Origin: Acidimicrobiia bacterium
GTDB lineage: Bacteria > Actinomycetota > Acidimicrobiia > Acidimicrobiales > Aldehydirespiratoraceae
Reading direction: 5' to 3'
DNA: 41,527 bases
Assembly: GCA_024421085.1 (NCBI GenBank)
Contig: JAHQYN010000018.1
Location: 1 to 41,527 of the forward strand
Part shown: piece by piece, positions 1 through 8,850 of the stretch
Layout: every line of letters begins with the position of its first letter
How positions within the stretch are numbered: the stretch's first letter is position 1
The notes under the pieces: model-generated
Told to the model about the DNA's origin: nothing
Seen by the model: only the letters and a program-made list of their open reading frames with translations
Database searches by the model: none
Program-made: the position numbers and the translations under genes

Positions 1-857
1 CCCTCGATGGGGATCAGGCGGCGGCCGCGAGGGGTGTCCAGGCGGGGGATCGCGGCTAGCAGGCCGGCGGTGTAGGGGTGGGCGGGGTGTTCGAAGACGT
101 CGTCGATCGGTCCGGTCTCGGCGGTGCGGCCTGCGTACATCACCAAAAGGCGGTGGGCGGTGCGGGCCACGACACCGAGATCGTGGGTTATCAGGATCAG
201 AGCCGAATCGACAGCCTGGCGGGCCCGCTCCAAGACGTCGAGAATCTGAGCCTGGATGGTCACGTCGAGCGCGGTTGTCGGCTCATCGGCGATCAACACG
301 TCAGGGTCGTTGGCGATGGCCATGGCGATCATCGCCCTCTGGCGCATGCCGCCGGAGAGTTCATGGGGATAGGAGTCCACCCGCCGGGCCGAGTCGGCGA
401 TACCCACAAGGTCCAACAGCCCCGCGGCGCGCCGGATCGACTCTTGACGCTTGAGTTTCTGGTGGACGCTGACTCCCTCGGCGATCTGCTCGCCGACCGA
501 CATGACCGGGTTGAGCGAGGTCATCGGGTCCTGGAAGACCATCGACATCGCCGATCCCCGCAACCGCTCGAGTCGCTTCTCAGGCATTCCCAAAAGTTCC
601 TGCCCGCGGTGGCGGATCGACCCGCTCACCCTCGCGTTGGGTGGGAGCAGTCCCATCGCTGCCAGGACACTGACCGACTTTCCCGAACCGGACTCTCCGG
701 CGATTGCCAGCACCTCGCCCTCATGCACATCCCAAGACACCCCTCGGACTGCCTGCACAACGCCATCGTCGGTAGGGAACTCGACGGCCAGATCGCGCAC
801 CGACAAGATCGCAGTCGGATCCGCCTCGCCGCTGCTCAACGGGTCGCCGCTGTTCAT
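1..857 (-). CDS. Dipeptide/oligopeptide ABC transporter ATP-binding protein (DppD/OppD-like), C-terminus outside the window
   Basis: Reverse-strand translation from ATG at 857: [32 protein letters not shown]... with Walker A GESGSGKS, signature LSGGMRQR, Walker [13 protein letters not shown]; open at the left edge. Confidence 0.93.
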   Translation of the reverse strand, partial: MNSGDPLSSGEADPTAILSVRDLAVEFPTDDGVVQAVRGVSWDVHEGEVLAIAGESGSGKSVSVLAAMGLLPPNARVSGSIRHRGQELLGMPEKRLERLRGSAMSMVFQDPMTSLNPVMSVGEQIAEGVSVHQKLKRQESIRRAAGLLDLVGIADSARRVDSYPHELSGGMRQRAMIAMAIANDPDVLIADEPTTALDVTIQAQILDVLERARQAVDSALILITHDLGVVARTAHRLLVMYAGRTAETGPIDDVFEHPAHPYTAGLLAAIPRLDTPRGRRLIPIE

Positions 858-1897
858 TGTGGTCGCCTCTGGCGGGTGGCGCGCCTTTGGCGGGTGGCGA
901 GCCTTTGGCGAGGATCGAGCCTTTGGCGGGGATCGAGCCTTTGACGGGTGGCGCGCCTCTGGCGGGTGGCGCGCCTCTGGCGGGTGGCGCGTCTTTGACG
1001 GGGATCGAAGGCGTCGCGCAGGCCGTCACCCACGAAGTTCACGCAGAGCACCAGCGCGATCAGCACCGCGCCCGGCAGGTAGAAGAGCCACCAGCGCGTG
1101 CGTGCGGCATCACGGCCCTCGTCCACCAGCGCCCCCAGCGATACCTCAGGCGGTTGGATGCCGAACCCGAGGAAGGCCAGCGCCGTCTCAACAAGGATCG
1201 CCGTGGCCACCGTGAGCGTGGCATAGACGACCACCGAGCTCATGACGTTGGGGATTAGGTGGCGGAAGATGATTCGTGTGTTGGAGGCCCCCAATGCGGC
1301 GGCGGCCTCGATGTACTCCTTCTCGCGGATCGAGAACACTTCACCCCGCACCACCCGAGCCAGCGGCGCCCACAGGAACAACCCGATCACCACGGCCACG
1401 AACATGAGCGAACTCCCGCCGACGGCGCGGGTGCGGGTTGCCAACACCATCAGCACCGGCAGCAGCGGCAGAATCAACAGGAAGTCGACCAACAGTCCCA
1501 CACCGGCGTCCACACGGCCCCTGAACCAACCCTGTACCGCACCCAGAACCGTCCCCAGAACCGTGGCGATCGCCGCCACCACCATGCTGACGTGGATCGA
1601 GACCCGCAGCCCCCGCATCGACTGGGCGAACATGTCGTGACCGATCGTGTCGGTGCCGAACCAGTGATCCGCCGAGGGTCCCTGCGACAGGTCTCTGGAG
1701 AGCTCCTTGTAGTTCCAACCCGTGAGCGGCTCGGCCATGAAGGTCAGCACGTAGCCGGCCAGGGCCACGACCAGTGCGCCGACCGCGAAACGGTGCGAGA
1801 AGAAGCGTCCCGCCACCGTGCGCCACTGCGAGCGGGGCACCACCTCAGAGACGAACGCCGGACGGCTCGGATCATCCATGGCGAACCCTCGGATCAA
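854..1897 (-). CDS. Dipeptide/oligopeptide ABC transporter permease (DppC-like) with repeat-expanded C-terminus
   Basis: BPD_transp_1-type permease; EAAAALGASNTRIIFRHLIPN EAA loop; family-typical end GDGLRDAFDPRQR followed by 6-aa repeats; ATGA overlap with ATPase gene. Confidence 0.93.
   Translation of the reverse strand: MIRGFAMDDPSRPAFVSEVVPRSQWRTVAGRFFSHRFAVGALVVALAGYVLTFMAEPLTGWNYKELSRDLSQGPSADHWFGTDTIGHDMFAQSMRGLRVSIHVSMVVAAIATVLGTVLGAVQGWFRGRVDAGVGLLVDFLLILPLLPVLMVLATRTRAVGGSSLMFVAVVIGLFLWAPLARVVRGEVFSIREKEYIEAAAALGASNTRIIFRHLIPNVMSSVVVYATLTVATAILVETALAFLGFGIQPPEVSLGALVDEGRDAARTRWWLFYLPGAVLIALVLCVNFVGDGLRDAFDPRQRRATRQRRATRQRRATRQRLDPRQRLDPRQRLATRQRRATRQRRPQ
865..1008. repeat. 18-bp tandem repeat, about 8 copies, in frame in the permease C-terminus
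   Basis: Units such as gcctctggcgggtggcgc / gcctttggcgaggatcga; encode (DP/AT)RQR(R/L) repeats on minus strand. Confidence 0.95.
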
Positions 1898-2855
1898 GCA
1901 GGCCGTACACCAGGTCGGTGAGCAGGTTCACGGCGATCACCGAGACTCCCACCGCCAACAACCAGCCCTGAGAGACGGCCACGTCCCCGTCGAGCAGCGA
2001 GTCCAGGAACAGGCGGCCCATGCCCTGCCAGTTGAACACCACCTCGGTCACCACTGTGCCGCCTATGAGCGTGCCGAAAGTCAACCCCGTGTAGCTCACC
2101 ACAGGCAGCAGGGCGTTGCGGAGTGCATGGCGGGTGATCACCCTGCTTCGAGGCACGCCCTTGGCGCGGGCAGTACGGATGTAGTCGCTCTCCAGCACGT
2201 CCAACATCGCCGAACGCTGAAAGCGGCTGGTGGCTGCAAGCTGGATCAGGATCAGCGTCAGCGCGGGCAGGATGATGTGCCCGGCCCGGTCCGCCCAGGT
2301 GCCCCAGAAATCAGCGTCGAGACGAGGAGACTGCTCACCGATGGTGAAGAAGACCCGCCGTCCCCACCAGTCGTTGAAGCGGATTCCCAAGTCTTTGAGC
2401 ACCGCCCCGAGCCAGAACACGGGCATGGCGAAGAACAGGAACGCGAAGAAGGTCGACACGTTGTCGAAGACGCTGTATTTCCGCACCGCGCTGACCACTC
2501 CGACCGCCACCCCGAAGATCACCGAGATCACCGTGGCTGCAATCACCAGCCGCATGGTCACTGGAATGGCCTCGCCCAAAAGGGTTGTGACCGCGCGGCC
2601 GTTCTCGGTGGAGGAACCCATGTCGCCGCGCACCAGGTCGCCCAGCCAGTTTCCGTAACGCTCGATCAACGGCTTGTCCAGACCGAGGGAGGCTTCGAGG
2701 CGGGCGACCTGCTCTGCGCCGCCGGGTTGGGACAACAGGAAGACCCGCTGCTCGGCGATCGGGTCCACCGTCGCAACCAGCAGGAACGCCACCAGGGTCG
2801 CGAAGAACAGGACCGGTATGGAGATCAGCAGCTTGCGTGTTGCGTACCCGAGCAC
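1872..2855 (-). CDS. Dipeptide/oligopeptide ABC transporter permease (DppB-like)
   Basis: MLGYATRKLLISIPVLFFATLVAFLLV... ; EAA-like loop YIRTARAKGVPRSRVITRHALRNALLPVVSYTGL; GTG start. Confidence 0.93.
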   Translation of the reverse strand: MLGYATRKLLISIPVLFFATLVAFLLVATVDPIAEQRVFLLSQPGGAEQVARLEASLGLDKPLIERYGNWLGDLVRGDMGSSTENGRAVTTLLGEAIPVTMRLVIAATVISVIFGVAVGVVSAVRKYSVFDNVSTFFAFLFFAMPVFWLGAVLKDLGIRFNDWWGRRVFFTIGEQSPRLDADFWGTWADRAGHIILPALTLILIQLAATSRFQRSAMLDVLESDYIRTARAKGVPRSRVITRHALRNALLPVVSYTGLTFGTLIGGTVVTEVVFNWQGMGRLFLDSLLDGDVAVSQGWLLAVGVSVIAVNLLTDLVYGLLDPRVRHG

Positions 2856-2897
2856 TGAGCCGCCACGTTATATCCCCGACGAGTAGGGGCGCGTCCA

Positions 2898-3041
2898 GAC
2901 CGTCGGTCACCGGAGCACCGTCGGCCCAAAGAGCACCGTCGGTCACCAGAGCACCGTCGGCCCAAAGAGCACCGTCGGCCCAAAGAGCACCGTCGGTCAC
3001 CAGAGCACCGTCGGCCCAAAGAGCACCGTCGGTCAGGAGAA
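2898..3041. repeat. 18-bp tandem repeat, about 8 copies, between substrate-binding protein stop and permease start
   Basis: Alternating caccgtcggcccaaagag and caccgtcggtcaccagag units; last unit overlaps the stop codon of the downstream-labelled minus-strand CDS. Confidence 0.95.
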
Positions 3042-4808
3042 GGACCACTGCTCAAGGTTCCAGGTGAAGCTCTCCAGGGTGGGATTGTCCTCGAGATTGT
3101 TGAGGGTGTCGTTGTAGGCCAGGAAGAACGGAAGCTGGTAGACCGGGACGTTGGGCAGTGTCTGCCACATCAGAGCGTCAGCCTCGTTGAGCAGTTCTGC
3201 CTGCCGATCGAGGTCCAAGGTGAACGTCGATTCGGTCAGCAGGTCGTTGACCCGGTCGTCGACGTAAGCGCCGGGGTTGCTCGCGCTGCCGCTCCCGAAC
3301 ACCTGCATGGTCGAACTGGCAGGCAGCGGCCCGCCGACCCAGGCGAAGATCACCAGGTCGAAATCACCCGGGGGGTCTGGCGGATCGTTCTCGGAACCGA
3401 ACACCGGGCCGAATATCTCCCCGCCGGGCAGGTTGTCGATGGTCACCTCGATCCCCGCTTCGCCCAGTTGGCTCTGCACGAGTTCCTGAAACTGTTCCCG
3501 CCGGGAATTCCCTCCGGTGGTGCGGATGCGCAGGCTCAGCCGCCGCCCGTCGCGGGCGTAGACCCCGTCGTCGCCTTCGGTCCAACCGCCCTGCTCCAGC
3601 GCGGCCCGCGCTGCTTCGACGTCGCGGGTGCGGAACTCGGCGGGCGTGTTGTCCTGGTACTGCGGCTGACCGTTCACGAAGACCCGATTGCCCAGCGGCT
3701 CAGCGCTGTCGGAGAACGGACGCATGAGTGCGGTCACGATCAGTTCGCGGTCGAGCGCCAGGGCGATTGCACGCCGAGCCTCCAAAGGCACCGTCGCAGT
3801 GTTGAAGGTGATGTGCTCCCAGGTGGGGCCGAAGGTGATCGTGGAGGCCACGCCGTCGAGGGCTCCGATCTGATCCACCAGGTCGACCTGCGGCTGGGGA
3901 TAGATCACGTCGACCTCACCGTTCTCGAGGGCGAGCGGAAGGTTGCCGACATCGCTGATGAATCGGAACGTCACTTCGTCGATGTGGGGGCCGTCGCCGA
4001 ACCAGGTCGGGTTGGGCACCAGGGTAAGGTCGCTGCCCGGGTTGTATTCGTCGACCTGGTAGGGGCCGGCGGCCAACATCGGGTCCCCTTTGAAACCCTC
4101 GGTCCAGTCTAGGCCGAGGTGCGCGGGTGGGAACGGGCCCGAGAACAGCGCGATGTACTCGACGAAGGGCTGACCCTCGGGCCAGCTCAGCCGCACGGTC
4201 TTGTCGTCCACGACCTCGAGTTCGGCGCTGTCGAAACCGGCGGTCGCGGCGCAGTCGTCTTCGGGGTCGTTGCAGTTCTCGAAGTAGAACTCCAGGTCGT
4301 CGGAGCTGACGGGGGTCCCGTCGCTCCAGTTGGCGTCGGCGCGCAGTCGGTACTCCACGACCAGCGGGTCTTCGTTGACGATGGTCGGGAGCGTCTCGCA
4401 GAAGTACGGCTCGAATGTGGAGTTGGGAAGGGTGCGTGTGCAGGTCGGCCAGACGGCGCGGATGACCTGTCGTCCGGCCAGGAGGTTGTCGCCGGCGGTC
4501 AGGTTGTTGAAGTTGGTGAGTTCCTGCTCCAGACCGATGACCACCGAGGTGGGTTCGCTCGACGGTTCAGCGGCGGTGGTCGTAGTGGTCGTGGCCCCGT
4601 CAGGCGATTCGGCACCGGGTTGGTCGGGTTGGTCGTTGTCGCCGCAGGCGACGGCCAGCAAGGTCAGCGCGGTCACGATCCCAACCCAGCGAAACGACCT
4701 GTGCCGTTTGAACCCGGCGTGCTGTTTGATCCCGGCGTGCCGGGCGGACCCGGCGTGATGTGTGATCCCGGCGTGCCGGGCGGACCCATTGTGATTGTGT
4801 CGCTTCAT
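3033..4808 (-). CDS. Peptide ABC transporter substrate-binding lipoprotein (SBP_bac_5 family)
   Basis: Likely start MKRHNHNGSARH at 4808; hydrophobic signal with lipobox LLAVACG; body typical of family 5 SBP (EPLVVEYRLRADANWSDGTPVSSDDLEFYF). Confidence 0.92.
   Translation of the reverse strand: MKRHNHNGSARHAGITHHAGSARHAGIKQHAGFKRHRSFRWVGIVTALTLLAVACGDNDQPDQPGAESPDGATTTTTTAAEPSSEPTSVVIGLEQELTNFNNLTAGDNLLAGRQVIRAVWPTCTRTLPNSTFEPYFCETLPTIVNEDPLVVEYRLRADANWSDGTPVSSDDLEFYFENCNDPEDDCAATAGFDSAELEVVDDKTVRLSWPEGQPFVEYIALFSGPFPPAHLGLDWTEGFKGDPMLAAGPYQVDEYNPGSDLTLVPNPTWFGDGPHIDEVTFRFISDVGNLPLALENGEVDVIYPQPQVDLVDQIGALDGVASTITFGPTWEHITFNTATVPLEARRAIALALDRELIVTALMRPFSDSAEPLGNRVFVNGQPQYQDNTPAEFRTRDVEAARAALEQGGWTEGDDGVYARDGRRLSLRIRTTGGNSRREQFQELVQSQLGEAGIEVTIDNLPGGEIFGPVFGSENDPPDPPGDFDLVIFAWVGGPLPASSTMQVFGSGSASNPGAYVDDRVNDLLTESTFTLDLDRQAELLNEADALMWQTLPNVPVYQLPFFLAYNDTLNNLEDNPTLESFTWNLEQWSFS
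4701..4808. repeat. 18-bp tandem repeat, 6 units, in frame at the N-terminus of the lipoprotein
   Basis: gtgccgtttgaacccggc / gtgctgtttgatcccggc / gtgccgggcggacccggc / gtgatgtgtgatcccggc ...; encodes NGSARH-AGITHH-AGSARH-AGIKQH-AGFKRH. Confidence 0.92.
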
Positions 4809-4914
4809 CGAAGTCGCATCCTTCGTCGGTGGCGTGCGGGCAGCCCACGTTAGCCTGCAAGTCACCCTCAGAGGGTGCAACGACGACCGGAGCGCGCTGC
4901 GCAGATCCTGTGAA

Positions 4915-5763
4915 TCACTTCCGGCGGACCAGGGCCGTCAACTCGGATTGTTTGTTGCGGAGTCGCAGCGCCCAGTCTTGCAGGGTCTGTCGGATCGAGT
5001 CTTCCCAGCCCAAAGCGGCCACGGGCTGGTTCAACACCTCGGTTGTGCTCGGCAGGGGGTCGAGGCCGGCGATGACTGTCGGTTCGAAGTCGATGGTGGG
5101 TGTCGGGTCGTTGTCGGTGCGGACCTCCGCAGCGCTGGGCAGCCGGTCCTCGGGGTGCCCGAACAGTGCGGCCACGCGGCGAGGATCGGTCGGATCGGCG
5201 AGGACCGCGGCAAGGTCGCCGGCCAGGTCGGCGCTGCAACCGAGCAGCGCGAGAGCCGGTGCCGACCATTCGACGGTCGGGTCGATCACGATCCCCGTTG
5301 CACACTCGGCAACCACCAGTGCCACACCGACGATGTCGTCGCTGCGGTCGAGGGTGGAGCGGTCCCGCAGGCGCTGCGGTGTGCCCCTTGTGCGAGGGCT
5401 CGACGCCGGCCCGGCTGCGTCGAAGTCGGCGATCCAGAGACCTCCGTCGGGGGCCATCACAATGTTCGCGGGCTTGACGTCGCCGTGGACCACGCCGTGC
5501 TCGTGGATCTCGGCGAGCGCCGCGGCGATCCGGGCGCCGACCCCGCGGCACTCCGGCTCGCTGAGCCGACCCCGCTCCGCCAACACGTCAGCGAGGCTCC
5601 CGTCGCCGGCGACGGTCTCAACGACCGCCGGGTCGTAGGGGTCGCCGCCGCGATCCAGCGGGCCTGGAGTGGGGACCACGCCGGGGCCCTGCACCAAGCC
5701 CAGGACAGCGCGCTCAAGGGCGGCCCGGTTGACGGGAGACACTTTGCGATGGTTGGATGACAT
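4915..5763 (-). CDS. Protein kinase-like protein with catalytic-loop motif but reduced N-lobe
   Basis: HGDVKPANIVMAPDGGLWIADFDAAG (HxDxKxxN and DFD in place of DFG); no visible glycine-rich loop or VAIK lysine upstream. Confidence 0.7.
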   Translation of the reverse strand: MSSNHRKVSPVNRAALERAVLGLVQGPGVVPTPGPLDRGGDPYDPAVVETVAGDGSLADVLAERGRLSEPECRGVGARIAAALAEIHEHGVVHGDVKPANIVMAPDGGLWIADFDAAGPASSPRTRGTPQRLRDRSTLDRSDDIVGVALVVAECATGIVIDPTVEWSAPALALLGCSADLAGDLAAVLADPTDPRRVAALFGHPEDRLPSAAEVRTDNDPTPTIDFEPTVIAGLDPLPSTTEVLNQPVAALGWEDSIRQTLQDWALRLRNKQSELTALVRRK

Positions 5764-5882
5764 TGCAAAGCACAGAATAACAACAGATATGCTTAATCAC
5801 ATGACTGAGTTGGCGGCGCTGCGCTCGACCCGCAGGCAAATCACCGCTTGAGGCCTCCGGGCGCAAGCTACGATCGTCGCCC

Positions 5883-7184
5883 GTGAAGCAGGTATCGATC
5901 GGTCTACTCGGATGCGGCAATGTCGGCAGTGCGTTCGTGTCGTTGTTGGAGCAGCGACGGACCACCATCTCGGCGCGCACGGGCGTTGAGCTTCGGGTGA
6001 CACGCGCAGCGGTCCGCTCGCTCAACAAGGACCGCGGACTCAAACTGCCCGCAGGCGTGTTCACCGACGACGCTGCGTCTGTGGTCGAAGATCCGGACGT
6101 CGACATCATCGTCGAGTTGATCGGTGGGGTCGATGAGCCGCTGGAACTGCTTCGCCGCGCGGTCGAACTTCGCAAACCGGTGGTGACCGGCAACAAGGCT
6201 CTGCTCGCGTCCCACGGCGCTGAACTGTTCGCGGCGGCCGACGCCGCCGGCGTCGATTTCCTCTTCGAGGCCGCAGTAGCCGGCGGGATACCCCTGATGC
6301 GACCGCTGAAGGCTTCGCTCGCAGGTGAACCCGTCCGTCGGGTGATGGGGATCATCAACGGCACCACCAACTACATCCTGACCAGGATGACCGACGCTGG
6401 CATCGACTATCGGACCGCGCTCGGCGAGGCGCAGGAGCTCGGCTATGCAGAGGCCGATCCGACCGCTGATGTGGAGGGGTACGACGCCGGCGCAAAAGCC
6501 GCGATCATCGCCTCGATCGTCTTCGGCTCGGTGGTGCAGTCAACCGACGTGTACCACGAGGGGATTTCGAACATCACCGCCGAGGACATCTCGGTGGCGG
6601 ACCGAATGGGATTCGCCGTCAAGGCCATTGCCGTCATCGAGGCGTTCGGGGACAACATCAGGAACCACCCGGAGATAGCGATCCGGGTCCACCCCGCGCT
6701 CGTCGTCAAGTCACACCCCCTCGCGGCCGTGCGCGACAGCTTCAATGCCGTGTTCATCGAGGGCGAAGCGGTCGGTGATCTGATGTTCTACGGGCGAGGT
6801 GCCGGTGGCCGACCGACAGCCAGTGCGGTCCTCGGTGATGTGGTCGACGCCGCCACCAACATGGTTCACGGCACACCGGGCCGGATCGGCGCCCTCGCAC
6901 CCGCCCGGATCCGACCACTGGACGCCCTGAAATCGGCGTTCTACATGAGCCTCGCCGTCACCGACCGGCCGGGTGTGCTGGCCCAGGTCGCTGATGTGTT
7001 CGGCCGCCACGGCGTGTCGATCCAGTCGATGGAACAGCAGGGCCTCGGAGATCGTGCCCGTCTGATCTTCATTACCCACGACTCGGTGGAGGCAGCCGTG
7101 AAAGCCACGATGGCCGAGTTGCGGCACCTCGATGCAGTCGTCGACGTCCACTCCGCCATCCGGGTGATCGGTGGCGAGGGCTGA
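5883..7184 (+). CDS. hom: Homoserine dehydrogenase
   Basis: VKQVSIGLLGCGNVGSAFV NAD-binding motif; GIINGTTNYILTRMTD; C-terminal ACT-like region; followed by thrC and thrB. Confidence 0.96.
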   Translation: MKQVSIGLLGCGNVGSAFVSLLEQRRTTISARTGVELRVTRAAVRSLNKDRGLKLPAGVFTDDAASVVEDPDVDIIVELIGGVDEPLELLRRAVELRKPVVTGNKALLASHGAELFAAADAAGVDFLFEAAVAGGIPLMRPLKASLAGEPVRRVMGIINGTTNYILTRMTDAGIDYRTALGEAQELGYAEADPTADVEGYDAGAKAAIIASIVFGSVVQSTDVYHEGISNITAEDISVADRMGFAVKAIAVIEAFGDNIRNHPEIAIRVHPALVVKSHPLAAVRDSFNAVFIEGEAVGDLMFYGRGAGGRPTASAVLGDVVDAATNMVHGTPGRIGALAPARIRPLDALKSAFYMSLAVTDRPGVLAQVADVFGRHGVSIQSMEQQGLGDRARLIFITHDSVEAAVKATMAELRHLDAVVDVHSAIRVIGGEG

Positions 7185-7186
7185 CC

Positions 7187-8587
7187 ATGGCCGTGCGCTA
7201 CGGCAGTTCCCGCGGCAGAGCGCCGGAACTGGGATTCGCCGACGTCCTCCTCACCGGCTTGGCACCCGACGGTGGACTGTTCCTGCCGACCGATTGGCCG
7301 ACCCTGCCTGCGCACACGGTTTCGACGTCGTCATCGTATGTGGATTTGGCCGCTGAGGTGATTCAGCCGTTCGTTGGCGGCGCGCTCAGCCGTGTTGACC
7401 TCCAGTCGATTCTGGAGGACGCATACGCCTCGTTCGACCATCCCGACGTGTGCCCCCTAGTGCAGCTCGACGACGGGCATCACCTCATGGAGTTGTTCCA
7501 CGGACCGACCCTGGCGTTCAAGGACATCGCCCTGCAGGTGGTGGGCAGGCTGTTCGACCACGAACTCAAGTGCCGCCGGCAACGGGTGATGATCGTCGGC
7601 GCGACCTCCGGCGACACCGGCTCAGCCGCGATGGAGGCAGTGCGCGGCAGCGAGCAAGTCGACATCGTGGTGCTGTTCCCCCACGGCCGGACCACAGAGG
7701 TCCAACGCCGCCAGATGACCACCCTGAAAGACCCCAACGTCCATGCGGTGGCGGTCCAGGGAACATTCGACGACTGCCAGGACCTGGTCAAAGCGATGTT
7801 CGGCGACGAACCCTTCCGCGAGCGCCACAGTCTGGCTGCGGTCAATTCGATCAACTGGGCTCGGGTGATGGTTCAGATCGTCTACTACGTGTGGGCGGTC
7901 CAGCGACTCGGCCGTGGTGTGCAGGCAACTACTTTCTGTGTTCCCACAGGCAACTTCGGAAACGTCTTCTCGGGTCATGTGGCGGCGCGGATGGGCTTGA
8001 ACGTTGACCGATTCCTGATCGCATCGAACCGCAACGACATACTCTCGCGCCTCATCGAGACGGGAGAGATGCGCGCGGAGGAAGTGGTGCCGACCCTGTC
8101 GCCGAGCATGGACATTCAGATCTCCTCGAACCTCGAGCGCCTGCTGTATGAACTGCTCGACGGCAACGGTGCAGCCACCGCCGAGCTGATCGCCGGGTTC
8201 CGCGACCACGGCCGTGCCGCGCTCACCCCGGCGCAGCATCAGCGCCTGACAGCCGCCTTCTCCGGTGACCGTATCGACGACTCGGAGACCCTGGCGATCA
8301 TCAGCGAGGTCTACGACAGCCATGGCATGCTGGTCGACCCACACACCGCGGTGGGTATCGGGGTGGCCCAGCGCCATCGCCGAGCCGGCGAGCATGTCGT
8401 GTCGCTGGCCACGGCGCACCCGGCCAAGTTCGGTGACGCGGTGGAGCAGGCGACAGGAGTGCGCCCCGAATTGCCTCCCCACCTAGCCGACATCTTCGAT
8501 AGCCGCGAAGATTATGCGGTGCTTCCCAACGACCTTGCGACCGTCGAGGCCTTTATTGACGGGCTCAGCGTGCGCGGTCTCGGCTGA
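7187..8587 (+). CDS. thrC: Threonine synthase
   Basis: MAVRYGSSRGRAPELGFADVLLTGLAPDGGLFLP; FHGPTLAFKDIALQ PLP-lysine motif; VGATSGDTGSAAMEA. Confidence 0.96.
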   Translation: MAVRYGSSRGRAPELGFADVLLTGLAPDGGLFLPTDWPTLPAHTVSTSSSYVDLAAEVIQPFVGGALSRVDLQSILEDAYASFDHPDVCPLVQLDDGHHLMELFHGPTLAFKDIALQVVGRLFDHELKCRRQRVMIVGATSGDTGSAAMEAVRGSEQVDIVVLFPHGRTTEVQRRQMTTLKDPNVHAVAVQGTFDDCQDLVKAMFGDEPFRERHSLAAVNSINWARVMVQIVYYVWAVQRLGRGVQATTFCVPTGNFGNVFSGHVAARMGLNVDRFLIASNRNDILSRLIETGEMRAEEVVPTLSPSMDIQISSNLERLLYELLDGNGAATAELIAGFRDHGRAALTPAQHQRLTAAFSGDRIDDSETLAIISEVYDSHGMLVDPHTAVGIGVAQRHRRAGEHVVSLATAHPAKFGDAVEQATGVRPELPPHLADIFDSREDYAVLPNDLATVEAFIDGLSVRGLG

Positions 8588-8649
8588 TGCGCGGGCTCAG
8601 CGTTGACGGGCTCAGTATTGACGGGCTCAGCGTGCGCGGTCTCGGCTGA
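8587..8649 (+). other. Mini-ORF 1 in the thrC-thrB chain (20 codons, MRGLSVDGLSIDGLSVRGLG)
   Basis: ATG overlaps thrC TGA as TGATG; stop TGA overlaps next ATG at 8649. Confidence 0.7.
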
Positions 8650-8726
8650 TGCGCGGGCTCAGCGTTGACGGGCCCAGTGTTGACGGGCCCAGTGTTGACG
8701 GGCTCAGCGTGCGCGGTCTCGGCTGA
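8649..8726 (+). other. Mini-ORF 2 (25 codons, MRGLSVDGPSVDGPSVDGLSVRGLG)
   Basis: TGATG at both ends. Confidence 0.7.
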
Positions 8727-8803
8727 TGCGCGGGCTCAGCGTTGACGGGCTCAGTATTGACGGGCTCAGTATTGACGGGCTCAGCGTGCGCGGTCTCGGC
8801 TGA
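8726..8803 (+). other. Mini-ORF 3 (25 codons, MRGLSVDGLSIDGLSIDGLSVRGLG)
   Basis: TGATG at both ends. Confidence 0.7.
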
Positions 8804-8850
8804 TGCGCGGGCTCAGCGTTGACGGGCCCAGTATTGACGGGCTCGGCTGA
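8803..8850 (+). other. Mini-ORF 4 (15 codons, MRGLSVDGPSIDGLG)
   Basis: TGATG at both ends; stop overlaps thrB ATG at 8850. Confidence 0.7.

Noticed and set aside
78-944. Forward ORFs 78..944, 451..1215 and 857..1258
   Set aside because: Antisense to the ABC ATPase and permease, whose reverse-strand translations carry all family motifs.
2898-3041. Coding interpretation of the repeat (ORFs 2335..3048, 2825..3055, 2837..3067)
   Set aside because: Repetitive frames overlap a clear permease gene and its intergenic spacer; probably not translated.
5789-5851. Possible threonine-operon leader peptide upstream of hom (MLNHMTELAALRSTRRQITA)
   Set aside because: Only scattered Thr/Ile codons, no run of regulatory codons and no clear attenuator hairpin; support too weak.
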